From Eubacterium sp. CAG:248 (lineage in GTDB: Bacteria > Bacillota > Clostridia > Lachnospirales > Lachnospiraceae), in contig FR886175.1 of assembly GCA_000436475.1 (NCBI GenBank), forward strand, positions 42,340 to 106,339: a stretch of DNA of 64,000 bases, given 5' to 3'. Below are positions 18,825 through 28,156 of the stretch, in pieces. Each line of letters begins with the position of its first letter. The first letter of the stretch is position 1. The translations under genes and the position numbers were made by a program. Below the pieces are notes generated by a model. It was given only the letters and a program-made list of their open reading frames with translations, was not told the DNA's origin and made no database searches.

Positions 18825-19400
18825 CTATATATTAAATATCTTATTCATAGCTGGTATTTTTTTCATAAGAAGTTTTGTGATATAGTAAGCAACTATGCCA
18901 TATATAATGCCTGTTACAGTTCCTGCTAATACATCTGTAGGATAGTGTACAGTTAAATAGAGTCTTGATACAGCTATTAATGCAGCAAGAACAAGTGCTG
19001 CAGTTCCTTCTTTTTTCTGCCACATGAATATAGCTGTTGCAGCTGCAAATGATGCAGAGGAGTGACCAGAAGGAAATGAATAATCATGTATTGTCTGAAA
19101 TATTCCATAAAGATTTTCAAAATTGTTACTGATTACAAAATTCTGGCCTTCAACCCAGAACGCACGAGGTCTTGCCCACATATGCTTCATAATACCATTG
19201 CAGAAGATGAGTGAAAGAATAAGGGCTATTGCCATTGACAGACCAACCTTTTTATATCGTTTTGGCAATATAATAAGCATAGCAACAGCTAATATTATCC
19301 AAAATATCCCTCCATTACCAAGAGTTGTTATAAAGTACATTATAGGGTCTGTTATCGGGTTATGAAGAGATTCAAACCAGTGTAATATCTGAATTTCCAT
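18825..19400 (-). CDS. PAP2-family membrane phosphatase (undecaprenyl-diphosphatase-like)
   Basis: 191 residues with about five membrane helices. The three PAP2 active-site motifs are present: KHMWARPRAF, the catalytic histidine in YSFPSGHSSASFAAA, and SRLYLTVHYPTDVLAG. In Gram-positives such enzymes recycle undecaprenyl pyrophosphate or dephosphorylate phosphatidylglycerol phosphate. The specific lipid is not evident. It may be co-oriented with the Tad-like operon upstream by chance. Confidence 0.88.
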   Translation of the reverse strand: MEIQILHWFESLHNPITDPIMYFITTLGNGGIFWIILAVAMLIILPKRYKKVGLSMAIALILSLIFCNGIMKHMWARPRAFWVEGQNFVISNNFENLYGIFQTIHDYSFPSGHSSASFAAATAIFMWQKKEGTAALVLAALIAVSRLYLTVHYPTDVLAGTVTGIIYGIVAYYITKLLMKKIPAMNKIFNI

Positions 19401-19472
19401 ATAAGCAATCCTTTCTATTATTCATTGAATGTTAAAAATATGTAAAAATTATAGATAAAAACATCGGTTATG

Positions 19473-19880
19473 TCAATTTTTAAATCTTATAGTACGTTCA
19501 CAGCTTGTTTTTCCCTTCTGATTCATAAATCCATAGCTGTATTCTTCTGTAATAAGTATGTCTATAAGCATATTATCTGTGTCAGCATATAAAACAGAAA
19601 TAGTAAAAGTTCCATCAGAATTGATGCTTTTTTTAAAGGCTTCGTTAAATATAAGCATCATATCATGCAGCATAGATTCGCTATTATTTACAGTGGATGT
19701 AAAACCAGATAAACCAGAATTATAAGACGACGTTGTCTTTTTTACGGCATAATCAAAGGCATCATTGATATTCTGGTTTATCTCCATGTCACGATAGTTT
19801 TTATTGATGATTGAACAGTGAATCATAATTACGAGTAATATTATAATGGTTAAGCAGCTGCTGCTGATTGCAATGCGCAT
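19473..19880 (-). CDS. Tad-like minor pseudopilin (TadE/F-like), last gene of the operon
   Basis: 135 residues. An N-terminal hydrophobic helix (SSSCLTIIILLVIMIHCSII) is followed by a 110-residue extracytoplasmic domain. No recognised enzymatic motif. The shape is that of TadE/TadF minor pilins, and the function is inferred from the operon. The start codon lies five bases after the upstream stop; the ribosome-binding site GGGGTGA contains that stop. Confidence 0.6.
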   Translation of the reverse strand: MRIAISSSCLTIIILLVIMIHCSIINKNYRDMEINQNINDAFDYAVKKTTSSYNSGLSGFTSTVNNSESMLHDMMLIFNEAFKKSINSDGTFTISVLYADTDNMLIDILITEEYSYGFMNQKGKTSCERTIRFKN

Positions 19881-19884
19881 AAGT

Positions 19885-20253
19885 TCACCCCGTTTCTTTA
19901 ATAACTGATACTATTGAACTAAAGGAGCACATTTTTTCTATATTAAATATGCCGGATTTAACAGGATACATAATAGTAACATTATAGTAGTCGTAATTAT
20001 TAACTGTATCAAAGTATTCTAAGTCTATAGAGCTGTTATACTGCATAGCGAGATTGTTTATCTTATGGTAAGTCAGGTTGTCGATATCGTGGGAGGGAGA
20101 GCTGTTGGCATGTATAGTTATTGTATCTTTTATATATTGCTGTAATTCCTGACCCTTGCATATACTTTTATTGATAAATATAAAATCAAGTGAGATTATG
20201 CAGATAAGAGCCATTATGACAAGATAGACAGAGCTTTCAATAATTGATTTCAT
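19885..20253 (-). CDS. Tad-like minor pseudopilin
   Basis: 122 residues. N-terminus MKSIIESSVYLVIMALICIISLD shows a short charged head with a glutamate before the hydrophobic helix, as in TadE-type prepilins. The remaining 95 residues are extracytoplasmic, without cysteines typical of disulphide-bonded pilins except one near the helix. GAAAGGA precedes the ATG. Its partner is the next gene in the same operon. Confidence 0.6.
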   Translation of the reverse strand: MKSIIESSVYLVIMALICIISLDFIFINKSICKGQELQQYIKDTITIHANSSPSHDIDNLTYHKINNLAMQYNSSIDLEYFDTVNNYDYYNVTIMYPVKSGIFNIEKMCSFSSIVSVIKETG

Positions 20254-20336
20254 ATTAAACTGGATAATCCTTTCTTAGATGTATTATTATTCAGGACCAT
20301 GAAAATCAGATAAGCTTTGCCCTGAATATTATGATG

Positions 20337-20477
20337 TCAGTGGTAAAACAAAACATTGAGCAGTGTGTTTTCAATCGATTCACATTTTGTAAGGAAAGCT
20401 GATATAAAGCCAATAGCTATACTAAAACAGATAAGCAGTATTATGATTCCGCCATATTCTTTTATAATAAATTCCAT
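20337..20477 (-). CDS. 46-residue membrane peptide of the Tad-like operon
   Basis: A short frame starting MEFIIKEYGGIIILLICFS, with an excellent ribosome-binding site (AAAGGAGG). One membrane helix (residues 10-29), then a charged 17-residue tail ending LFYH. Its size and single helix fit a Flp-like pilin or an assembly peptide; no GxxxxE/Y-type cleavage site is clear. It sits 16 bases after the previous small gene. Confidence 0.6.
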   Translation of the reverse strand: MEFIIKEYGGIIILLICFSIAIGFISAFLTKCESIENTLLNVLFYH

Positions 20478-20493
20478 AAAACAGCAGCCTCCT

Positions 20494-20598
20494 TTAAGTC
20501 ATAGTTTTATATAATAATTCTGAAAATGTGCCTATGGCAGGCAGCATAAATATGATAGCGACACCAATTTCGCCAAGCTTTTCAATAATAATATCCAT
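20494..20598 (-). CDS. 34-residue hydrophobic peptide of the Tad-like operon
   Basis: MDIIIEKLGEIGVAIIFMLP followed by 14 more residues, with AAAGGAG before the ATG. It resembles the neighbouring 46-residue peptide in having a short acidic/basic head and a single hydrophobic helix. It lies between the TadB/C-like gene and the 46-residue frame. Likely a real gene because of its ribosome-binding site and tight packing; function unknown. Confidence 0.5.
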   Translation of the reverse strand: MDIIIEKLGEIGVAIIFMLPAIGTFSELLYKTMT

Positions 20599-20627
20599 AA
20601 GTACTCCTTTAAATGATTTTTGTGTGA

Positions 20628-22097
20628 TTAAAGATATAGGGTTATGATTAACATCATGTCTACAGACATTTTCATAGCCATAAAAAATACAGGTATGTAT
20701 TCCATGAATTTTAATATGCTTTCTTTGTCTTTATAGCTCAGCTCAGTCTGCTTGTTGATTAGATCGTTATTGCGCTGTATAAGAGTGTTTATTGTTTCAT
20801 CAATACCTTTTTCATCAAGCTCAGATACAGAGTAAAGAGTTCTTATTGTTGCCATTATATCGGTCTGTTTGTATTCGGAAAGAAATTCATAGTATGGTTT
20901 TATGTCTGATGGATCAGCTTCTATATCGCGTATGAAATTATCAAGTGACAGCCTGATAAGATAAGGGCAATCATCATAGGTATCCTCGATTGAAGCAATA
21001 AGTGGTTTGTTTTCAAGGTTAATGGCTACGTTTCTTAACCAGTCAGAGAAGCAGCTCCTGAGGTTGTTTATAACCTGTTTTTTAGCTCTTCTTTTGTTAA
21101 AAAAAGGGTATGAGAGAATGGCTAAAACAGCGAGTGAAATATAAGCTGTTATCAGATATTTTTTCTTTATTATCATAAATATAAGAATAGCTATAAGTAT
21201 GATGATCATCGGTAATACGTGCAGAATAACAGATGAAATACTAGTCTTATAAGCAAGCTTATAGTTACGGACAGATTGCTTTTCCTTGTCGGAGTCGTTT
21301 AGCAGGCTGCTGCCATAATTGGTCTGTGTATATGCGTAGAAGAAGATGCAGAGCAGTAAAAAGACAGTAGAGCTAAGCTGGAAGATATAGTTATTGGTTA
21401 TACTGACGGAGCCTGTATTATACTTGTTAAGAATGCTGCACATAAGCATGGTTATTAATGAAAGTCCGATGCTTATAAATATGCCGGCAGTTGTATCGCG
21501 TTTGATTATTTTTAATTCATATTCGTATTGATATATATTTTTCACCCATCTGTCAAAGTCTTTAAGAAGCACCTGCAGGGCGTTTTTATATCTGCCACCT
21601 TTAGTTTCAATATTTATCAGGAAATGGTGCAGTGTACGTACACGGCTGCAGTTATAGTTTTTTTCGATTATTTCAAGAGCTTCATAATATACATTATCTC
21701 CCATACCATATTCAAGTTCGTCAAGTGCTTCTTTAAGCAGTGCTTTTAAATGACCATCAGCAATAGCATAAGTATCTGATAGTGCAGTGTGTATTTTGGG
21801 AGTTCGTATAAAAGAATAAACCATCTGATGAAGATAAATATCAACATCTGAGAATTCTTTCATTCTATGATTATTGTGGTACTTTTTTCTTATAAGAAGA
21901 GGAAGAATAAGAAGACTGCATAGTATTATGCATAGTATATATTTAAGCTTCAGCTTGAAAATAAGACCAACTAATGTAATACAGCCAGTTACACCTATTA
22001 TTGAGATGATGTATTTACGTAGTGAAAAGCTATATCCATATTCAGATATATCACTTGATATAGAAGTTAAGGAAAAGTATTTAATTAACTTTTTCAT
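20628..22097 (-). CDS. TadB/TadC-like inner-membrane platform protein (T2SSF type)
   Basis: 489 residues. Two similar halves each carry a cytoplasmic helical block and membrane helices (around residues 30-67, 205-260, 285-335 and the last 25). This is the GspF/T2SSF arrangement in which TadB and TadC would be two proteins. It would anchor pilin extrusion at the membrane next to the ATPase. The start overlaps the ATPase gene by 17 bases, so translation is coupled. The second half is less obviously conserved; a fused TadB-TadC is my interpretation. Confidence 0.7.
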   Translation of the reverse strand: MKKLIKYFSLTSISSDISEYGYSFSLRKYIISIIGVTGCITLVGLIFKLKLKYILCIILCSLLILPLLIRKKYHNNHRMKEFSDVDIYLHQMVYSFIRTPKIHTALSDTYAIADGHLKALLKEALDELEYGMGDNVYYEALEIIEKNYNCSRVRTLHHFLINIETKGGRYKNALQVLLKDFDRWVKNIYQYEYELKIIKRDTTAGIFISIGLSLITMLMCSILNKYNTGSVSITNNYIFQLSSTVFLLLCIFFYAYTQTNYGSSLLNDSDKEKQSVRNYKLAYKTSISSVILHVLPMIIILIAILIFMIIKKKYLITAYISLAVLAILSYPFFNKRRAKKQVINNLRSCFSDWLRNVAINLENKPLIASIEDTYDDCPYLIRLSLDNFIRDIEADPSDIKPYYEFLSEYKQTDIMATIRTLYSVSELDEKGIDETINTLIQRNNDLINKQTELSYKDKESILKFMEYIPVFFMAMKMSVDMMLIITLYL

Positions 22098-23115
22098 ATA
22101 TATTCATAATCCCCTTTTTACTGAATTTGTTTATAATAGTTTCCGGTATTTTTTCATCTGTGAAAGAGCCATCCTCATATATTACTGTACATTGGTTGTT
22201 TCCGTTTTCACGTGATAAAAAGCCTACCTGTTTTATACGTCTTTTTTCATGTTTATCACATTCGATAAGAATGACTAGATCGATGTATTTATATATGCTG
22301 TTTATGAATCTTTCGTTTATGTTGCTGCTTCCAAGCATGTTATACATACGGTCAGGTGTATCACGTACATCATCAAGATGCATAGTAGTCATACAATATG
22401 AGCCGGTTGATAAACTGTTTAGAAGATGTGCAACCTCAGGACCACGTGATTCCGATAGCAGGATCCAGTCAATGTTATGTCTTAGCCCGGCTTTTATGAT
22501 ATCAGGGTAAGTGATCTTATCATCCACGAAAAATTCTACACATTTTTTGTTGGGATTGATTTTTCTATAGTGGATTTCCTGATTGTCTTCATATACACCG
22601 GCTTTTTCGTTGTGTGGGATTTTGGTCGTGAGATATTTGACAAGTTCGGTTTTACCAGCATGAGGCTGGCCTCCGACAACAATACTAAGATGTGCAGACA
22701 CACTGTTTTCAAGAAGATTTATTATGCTTTCAGGAGCGTATCTGGATTCGATAAGTGTCATATGGTCGAATCTTAGATATTCAGGTATTTTTCTGATGGA
22801 CATACTTTTTTTCTGACATCTGGATTCATGCCATATAGATATTCTTAAGTTCTCTGTGTTAGCTTCAAGTATGGGGCGGCTGCGGTTGAACTGTACGCCC
22901 ATAATGTTAGCAAGCTTTATGGATATATTTTCAACATACTTGTCGCTTAGTTCCTTGCCTGATATGTAGCTCCCAATGCCAAGCTCTGTTATCCATAGAT
23001 TATAGCCATCCCATTCAATATCAGTTATTTTTTCATTGTCTATTTCCTCTGATATTTCGCTGAATAATTCGTCTTTGTTTTTTTCTATTAATTCTTTTAA
23101 GTCTAAGCTGTTCAT
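22081..23115 (-). CDS. CpaF/TadA-type secretion ATPase
   Basis: 344 residues, somewhat shorter than typical CpaF. An N-terminal domain of about 150 residues precedes a RecA-like core. The Walker A loop is GGQPHAGKTEL, the Asp-box-like stretch is EDNQEIHY, Walker B is WILLSESRGPE, and the His box is MTTMHLDDVRDTPDRM. It would power pilus or pseudopilus assembly. GAGGAG precedes the ATG. Genes for prepilin peptidase and outer components are not in this window. Confidence 0.85.
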   Translation of the reverse strand: MNSLDLKELIEKNKDELFSEISEEIDNEKITDIEWDGYNLWITELGIGSYISGKELSDKYVENISIKLANIMGVQFNRSRPILEANTENLRISIWHESRCQKKSMSIRKIPEYLRFDHMTLIESRYAPESIINLLENSVSAHLSIVVGGQPHAGKTELVKYLTTKIPHNEKAGVYEDNQEIHYRKINPNKKCVEFFVDDKITYPDIIKAGLRHNIDWILLSESRGPEVAHLLNSLSTGSYCMTTMHLDDVRDTPDRMYNMLGSSNINERFINSIYKYIDLVILIECDKHEKRRIKQVGFLSRENGNNQCTVIYEDGSFTDEKIPETIINKFSKKGIMNIYEKVN

Positions 23116-23199
23116 ATTCTCCTCGTCTTTACTACAATGTTCTGCACATCTGTTAAAAATGCTGCAAAATCACATCACAACAGGTTAATAGCTGCATTA

Positions 23200-23370
23200 T
23201 TATGGTGTGTTAAAAGCATTGCGGATCTGTGTTTCATATTCGATTCCACTGACAGCTGTTTTGGTTTTGTTTGAAATAGTTGTAACGACAGCAGCTGTTA
23301 GAAGAAGTGCTGCAAGTACTCCTGCAAGGGCAATTATAACCTTTCCGTAATGTTCTATGATATCATGCAT
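23200..23370 (-). CDS. Flp-like small pilin candidate, first gene of the Tad-like operon
   Basis: 56 residues from the ATG at 23370, which has AGGAGG at the right distance; an upstream in-frame start at 23418 has none. The N-terminus MHDIIEHYGKVIIALAGVLAA leads into one membrane helix, then a polar tail ending NAFNTP. Length and shape match Flp major pilins, although the usual G/A-hydrophobic-E cleavage context is only loosely present. Being first in the operon, it is the best major-pilin candidate. Confidence 0.6.
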   Translation of the reverse strand: MHDIIEHYGKVIIALAGVLAALLLTAAVVTTISNKTKTAVSGIEYETQIRNAFNTP

Positions 23371-23517
23371 ATAAAATACCTCCTTTTGATATATAAAGTA
23401 AATAAAATGATAAAACAAAAAATAATCTTATAAAAAAATAAAGTTAATGGGAAACAAAATACCTGACAGGTAATGATAATACATATTGAGTTAATACATA
23501 AATTCTCTTAGATATAA

Positions 23518-23533
23518 TGATAAGCGCTTTTCA
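23518..23533. promoter_or_regulatory. LacI/CcpA-family operator-like palindrome
   Basis: TGATAAGCGCTTTTCA is a near-perfect palindrome with a central GCGC. It resembles a catabolite-responsive element, but each half-site is one base longer than the Bacillus 14-mer. It begins where transcription from the minus-strand Tad promoter is expected to start, a repressor-blocking position. Confidence 0.5.
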
Positions 23534-23540
23534 TGCTGTT

Positions 23541-23569
23541 ACTATAACACTATATTTTATATTTGTAAA
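23541..23569 (-). promoter_or_regulatory. Predicted promoter of the Tad-like operon
   Basis: On the minus strand TTTACA (complement of 23564-23569) and TATAGT (complement of 23541-23546) are 17 bases apart. The 5' leader would be about 165 bases. Confidence 0.55.
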
Positions 23570-23652
23570 GTAATATTTTTAAATTTTTTCTTTTATTTAA
23601 AAACATATAGTAAATATAATTGTATTTTGTTTGTATTTTATTATTTTATGTA

Positions 23653-23713
23653 TTGACATTTGAACATAATGTGCTAATATAAAACTGCTTTTATAAAGTA
23701 CATTTATAAAAGC
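23653..23713 (+). promoter_or_regulatory. Phosphoketolase promoter with adjacent operator-like inverted repeat
   Basis: TTGACA (23653-23658) and TAATAT (23675-23680), 16 bases apart. A perfect 11-bp inverted repeat, GCTTTTATAAA and its complement around five bases, occupies 23687-23713, exactly where transcription should start. It may be an operator or a 5' RNA hairpin. The rest of the 370-base gap between the Tad operon and this gene is AT-rich. Confidence 0.65.
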
Positions 23714-23788
23714 GATTTCAAAATGATATAAATAATAAAAAAGTAACAGTATGTACAATAATGTGCAGAATGGAGGTACAGAATTAAG

Positions 23789-26176
23789 ATGAATAATGAA
23801 ATGTGTGTTGAAAAGATGCCGATAACAGAAGAATATCTTGAGAAGATGAATGCATATTGGCGTGCAGCTAACTATTTATCAGCAGCCCAGTTGTATCTTT
23901 TGGATAACCCTCTTTTAAGAGAGCCTTTAAAGGCAGAGCATATTAAGAAAAAGATAGTAGGACATTGGGGAACAGTTCCTGGACAGAATTTCGTATATTG
24001 CCATATGAACAGGGCTATTAAGAAATATGATCTTGATATGGTTCTTATATCTGGTCCTGGACATGGTGGTAACTTCTTTGTAGCTAACTCTTATCTTGAG
24101 GGAACATACAGCGAAGTATATCCTAATGTAAGTCAGGATATGGCTGGTCTTAAGAAACTTTGTAAGCAGTTTTCATTTCCAGGAGGAATCTCAAGCCACG
24201 TTGCCCCTGAAACACCTGGTTCTATCAATGAGGGTGGTGAGCTTGGATATTCAATAGCACACGCATTTGGTTCAGTATTCGATAATCCGGATCTTATCAC
24301 TACATGTATTGTAGGTGATGGAGAAGCTGAAACAGGTCCATTAGCAACTGCATGGCACTCTAATAAGTTTCTTAATCCTGTTACGGATGGTGCAGTACTT
24401 CCTATATTACATCTTAATGGATATAAGATCAGTAACCCTACGGTATTCTCACGTATATCTCACGATGAGATAGAGAGCTTCTTCCATGGCTGTGGCTGGA
24501 AGCCATACTTTGTTGAGGGTGATGATCCTATGACTATGCATAAAAAGATGGCAGAGACTGTTGATACTGTTATTGAAGAGATAAAGGAAATACAAAGACA
24601 GGCAAGACAAGATGGAAAAACTGAACGTCCATTCTGGCCTATGATCGTTCTTAGGACTCCTAAGGGCTGGACAGGTCCTAAGGTTGTTGATGGCAAAGAA
24701 ATAGAAGGAACCTTCAGGGCACATCAGGTACCAATAATGATGGATAAGCCAGAACATTTACAGCAGCTTAATGAATGGTTAGAGAGCTATAAGCCAGAAG
24801 AACTGTTCGATGAAAATGGCAGACTCATCCCTGAATTAAAAGCACTTGCACCAGAAGGTGATAATAGAATAAGTGCTAATCCACATGCCAATGGCGGTAA
24901 GCTTTTAAGAGACTTAAGACTTCCTGATTTCAGGGATTATGGTGTTGATGTTCCATTCCCAGGAGCTAAGGAAGGCCAGGATATGATTGAGCTTGGAGGC
25001 TTTATAAGAGATATCTTTAAGCTAAATGAAGAAACAAAGAATTTCCGAATCTTTGGACCAGATGAAACTATGTCTAACAGATTAGGAAAGGTGTTTGAAG
25101 AAACAAACAGAGACTGGAACAATGCACTTAAGGATAATGATGAATTCCTTGCTAAAGATGGACGTGTAATGGATTCAATGCTTTCAGAGCATATGTGTGA
25201 GGGATGGTTAGAGGGTTATCTTCTAACAGGCCGTCATGGTTTCTTTGCAAGCTATGAAGCATTTATAAGAATAGTGGATTCTATGGCTGCACAGCATGCA
25301 AAGTGGTTAAAGGTATGTTCACAGCTTCCATGGAGACAGTCTATAGCATCACTTAACCTTATTCTTTCATCAAATGTATGGCAGCAGGATCATAACGGAT
25401 TCACACATCAGGATCCAGGCTTCCTTGACCATATTGCAAATAAGAAGGCAGATGTTGTAAGAATGTACCTTCCACCAGATACTAACTGCCTGCTTTCATG
25501 CTTTGATCACTGTATAAGAAGCCGTGATTATGTAAATGTTCTTGTGACATCTAAGCATCCAAGACCACAGTGGCTTACTATGGAACAGGCTGTTAAGCAT
25601 TGTACACAGGGCGTAGGTATCTGGGAATGGGCAAGTAATGACCAGGGTGAAGAACCAGATGTTGTAATAGCAGGTTGTGGTGAAACACCTACACTTGAGG
25701 CGCTCGCAGCAGTAACTATATTAAGAGACAACATGCCAGAGTTAAAGATCAGATTTATCAACGTAGTTGACCTGTTCAAGCTTCAGTCTAATACACAGCA
25801 TCCACATGGTCTTTCAGATACAGATTATGATGCATTGTTTACAAAGGATAAGCCAATTATATTTGCATTCCATGGCTATCCAACACTTATACATGAGCTT
25901 ACATATTACAGACATAACAGAAATCTTCATGTATTCGGATATCAGGAAGAAGGTACGATTACAACTCCATTCGATATGAGAGTACAGAATGAGATTGACA
26001 GATATCATCTTGTTGAGGCTGTTATTAATGCACTTCCTCAGCTTGGAAACAAGGGCTCATACCTTCTGCAGAAGATGAGAGACACACTTGTTGCACATAA
26101 GCAGTATATAAGTGAGTATGGCATGGATCTTCCAGAGGTACAGGAATGGAAATGGCATACACCAGAAAATAGATAA
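23789..26176 (+). CDS. xfp: Xylulose-5-phosphate/fructose-6-phosphate phosphoketolase
   Basis: Thiamine-diphosphate enzyme that cleaves xylulose 5-phosphate with phosphate to acetyl phosphate and glyceraldehyde 3-phosphate. 795 residues, full length. Visible: [18 protein letters not shown] near residue 55, [27 protein letters not shown], the ThDP-binding [21 protein letters not shown], and HQDPGFLDH in the second domain. It heads the pentose cluster, with its own promoter and a possible operator. Acetyl phosphate yields ATP through acetate kinase, so this is an energy route for xylose. Confidence 0.95.
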   Translation: MNNEMCVEKMPITEEYLEKMNAYWRAANYLSAAQLYLLDNPLLREPLKAEHIKKKIVGHWGTVPGQNFVYCHMNRAIKKYDLDMVLISGPGHGGNFFVANSYLEGTYSEVYPNVSQDMAGLKKLCKQFSFPGGISSHVAPETPGSINEGGELGYSIAHAFGSVFDNPDLITTCIVGDGEAETGPLATAWHSNKFLNPVTDGAVLPILHLNGYKISNPTVFSRISHDEIESFFHGCGWKPYFVEGDDPMTMHKKMAETVDTVIEEIKEIQRQARQDGKTERPFWPMIVLRTPKGWTGPKVVDGKEIEGTFRAHQVPIMMDKPEHLQQLNEWLESYKPEELFDENGRLIPELKALAPEGDNRISANPHANGGKLLRDLRLPDFRDYGVDVPFPGAKEGQDMIELGGFIRDIFKLNEETKNFRIFGPDETMSNRLGKVFEETNRDWNNALKDNDEFLAKDGRVMDSMLSEHMCEGWLEGYLLTGRHGFFASYEAFIRIVDSMAAQHAKWLKVCSQLPWRQSIASLNLILSSNVWQQDHNGFTHQDPGFLDHIANKKADVVRMYLPPDTNCLLSCFDHCIRSRDYVNVLVTSKHPRPQWLTMEQAVKHCTQGVGIWEWASNDQGEEPDVVIAGCGETPTLEALAAVTILRDNMPELKIRFINVVDLFKLQSNTQHPHGLSDTDYDALFTKDKPIIFAFHGYPTLIHELTYYRHNRNLHVFGYQEEGTITTPFDMRVQNEIDRYHLVEAVINALPQLGNKGSYLLQKMRDTLVAHKQYISEYGMDLPEVQEWKWHTPENR

Positions 26177-26320
26177 AATATATAACTGGTATGTATGGGG
26201 CTGGTTTAAAAAATGTTAAATAAAAATCATTGTACATATTGCAAAATACAAATAAAAATAATATTATATAAGTAACTTTTTGTAATGTATTTATTAAAAG
26301 TACAGGGTTACTATAACCGG

Positions 26321-26358
26321 ATATGGAAAATGCGATAACAGATATGCATTTTCCATAT
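26321..26358 (+). promoter_or_regulatory. Leader inverted repeat upstream of the xylose isomerase gene
   Basis: Perfect 13-bp arms (ATATGGAAAATGC at 26321-26333 and its complement at 26346-26358) with a 12-base loop, 29 bases before the start codon. No U-run follows. Operator or mRNA-stabilising hairpin between phosphoketolase and isomerase. Confidence 0.6.
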
Positions 26359-26387
26359 TCAGGTTTAACAGAATGGAGGATTTTACA

Positions 26388-27872
26388 ATGAATAACAAAC
26401 CAGAGATTAAGATTGGTATTGTAGCAGTAAGCAGGGATTGTTTCCCTGAAAGTTTATCAGTTAACAGAAGAAAGGCACTTGTAGAAGCATATAAAAATAA
26501 GTATGATGCAGCAGATATCTATGAATGTCCAGTATGCATAGTAGAAAGTGAGATACATATGCAGCAGGCACTTGAAGATATAAGAAAAGCAGGCTGTAAT
26601 GCACTTTGTGTATATCTTGGTAACTTTGGTCCTGAAATATCAGAAACTATGCTTGCAAAGTATTTTGATGGTCCTAAGATGTTTGTTGCAGCAGCAGAGG
26701 AAACATCAGCCAATGGCGGTCTTGTAGGCAACAGAGGAGATGCTTACTGTGGTATGCTTAATGCAAGCTATAATCTTAAGCTAAGAGGTGTTAAGGCTTA
26801 TATTCCTGACTATCCTGTAGGAACAGCGGATGAATGTGCAGATATGATTCATGAGTTCCTTCCAGTTGCAAGAGCTGTATATGCACTTAATAATCTTAAG
26901 ATAATAAGCTTTGGTCCAAGACCTAATAACTTCCTTGCATGTAATGCACCTATTAACCAGTTATACAATCTTGGAGTAGAGATTGAAGAGAACTCAGAGC
27001 TTGACCTTTTTGAAAGCTATAACAAGCATGCTGGTGATGAAAGAATTCCTTCAGTAGTAAAGAGTATGGAGGATGAGCTTGGAGCTGGTAACAAGAAGCC
27101 AGAGATTCTTTCTAAGCTTGCACAGTATGAACTTACACTCCTTGACTGGATAGAGGCACATAAGGGCTCAAGAAAGTATGTTGCCATAGCAGGAAAATGC
27201 TGGCCGGCATTCCAGACACAGTTTGGTTTCGTGCCTTGCTATGTTAATTCAAGACTTACAGCTATGGGTATTCCTGTATCATGTGAGGTTGATATATATG
27301 GAGCACTTAGTGAGTTCATCGGAACTGTTGTAAGTAACGATACCGTTACACTTCTTGATATTAACAATACGGTACCTTCAGATATTTATAACGAAGATAT
27401 CAAGGGTAAGTTTAACTACACAATCAAAGATACATTTATGGGCTTCCATTGTGGTAACACAGCTTCAGGCAAACTTGCATTCTGTGAGATGAAGAATCAG
27501 ATGATCATGGCACGTTCACTTCCAGAAGAGGTTACTAATGGAACTCTTGAGGGAGATATTGTTCCAGGAGATATCACATTCTTCAGATTACAAAGTACTT
27601 CTGACAGCCAGTTAAGAGCATATATAGCACAGGGTGAGGTTCTTCCTGTAAGAACACGTTCATTCGGTTCAATCGGAATATTTGCAATTAATGAGATGGG
27701 AAGATTCTACAGACATGTACTTATAGAGAAAAATTATCCTCATCATGGTGCAGTTGCATTTGGACATTTTGGAAAAGCATTATTTGATGTATTTAAATAT
27801 ATCGGTGTTGAAGATATTGCTTATAACCAGCCAGCAGGCGTACTTTACAAGTCTGAGAATCCATTTGCATAG
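26388..27872 (+). CDS. L-fucose isomerase-family protein; predicted D-xylose isomerase (XylA-II type)
   Basis: 494 residues. The ATG at 26388 is used because GGAGG lies at 26375-26379; the ATG at 26373 is too close to it. Belongs to the FucI/AraA-like aldose isomerases: the N-terminal half has the Rossmann-like subdomains, and the C-terminal half has the metal-site region (SCEVDIYGALSEF, MGFHCGNTASGKL). In Clostridium acetobutylicum a related protein was proposed as a second, non-orthologous xylose isomerase beside xylB. Here the neighbours are phosphoketolase, xylulokinase, transaldolase and a ROK repressor, which supports D-xylose to D-xylulose. Arabinose or fucose cannot be excluded from sequence. 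Confidence 0.75.
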   Translation: MNNKPEIKIGIVAVSRDCFPESLSVNRRKALVEAYKNKYDAADIYECPVCIVESEIHMQQALEDIRKAGCNALCVYLGNFGPEISETMLAKYFDGPKMFVAAAEETSANGGLVGNRGDAYCGMLNASYNLKLRGVKAYIPDYPVGTADECADMIHEFLPVARAVYALNNLKIISFGPRPNNFLACNAPINQLYNLGVEIEENSELDLFESYNKHAGDERIPSVVKSMEDELGAGNKKPEILSKLAQYELTLLDWIEAHKGSRKYVAIAGKCWPAFQTQFGFVPCYVNSRLTAMGIPVSCEVDIYGALSEFIGTVVSNDTVTLLDINNTVPSDIYNEDIKGKFNYTIKDTFMGFHCGNTASGKLAFCEMKNQMIMARSLPEEVTNGTLEGDIVPGDITFFRLQSTSDSQLRAYIAQGEVLPVRTRSFGSIGIFAINEMGRFYRHVLIEKNYPHHGAVAFGHFGKALFDVFKYIGVEDIAYNQPAGVLYKSENPFA

Positions 27873-27948
27873 CTTTGGACTACAGATTTAATATACTTAC
27901 TTACTAAAGCTAAGCTAAAGAATAAAGTTAAGCTTTAGCCAGTTAACC

Positions 27949-28026
27949 AGCGGGATGGACATAAGAGATTACAGCAGCATATTGCTTATCTGGTGATCAT
28001 AATATTAGTCCATTCCGCTTTTTTAT
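27949..28026 (+). terminator. Intrinsic terminator or attenuator after the isomerase gene
   Basis: AGCGGGATGGAC (27949-27960) pairs with GTCCATTCCGCT (28008-28019), with one wobble, followed by TTTTTTATT. The 47-base loop can fold its own small ATAAG/CTTAT hairpin. An imperfect CTAAAGCT palindrome lies just upstream (27904-27938). Short AGATAA-type tandem repeats follow at 28027-28071. Confidence 0.7.
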
Positions 28027-28156
28027 TAGATAAGATAAAATAAGATAAAATGAGATAATATGAGATAATATGAGTGTCATTAAGTTCCAAATGCTTATTT
28101 TATAGGAACAGAGGCATCTGAGACTTTTAAGATATTTATATTATAAGGAGGTAGGT

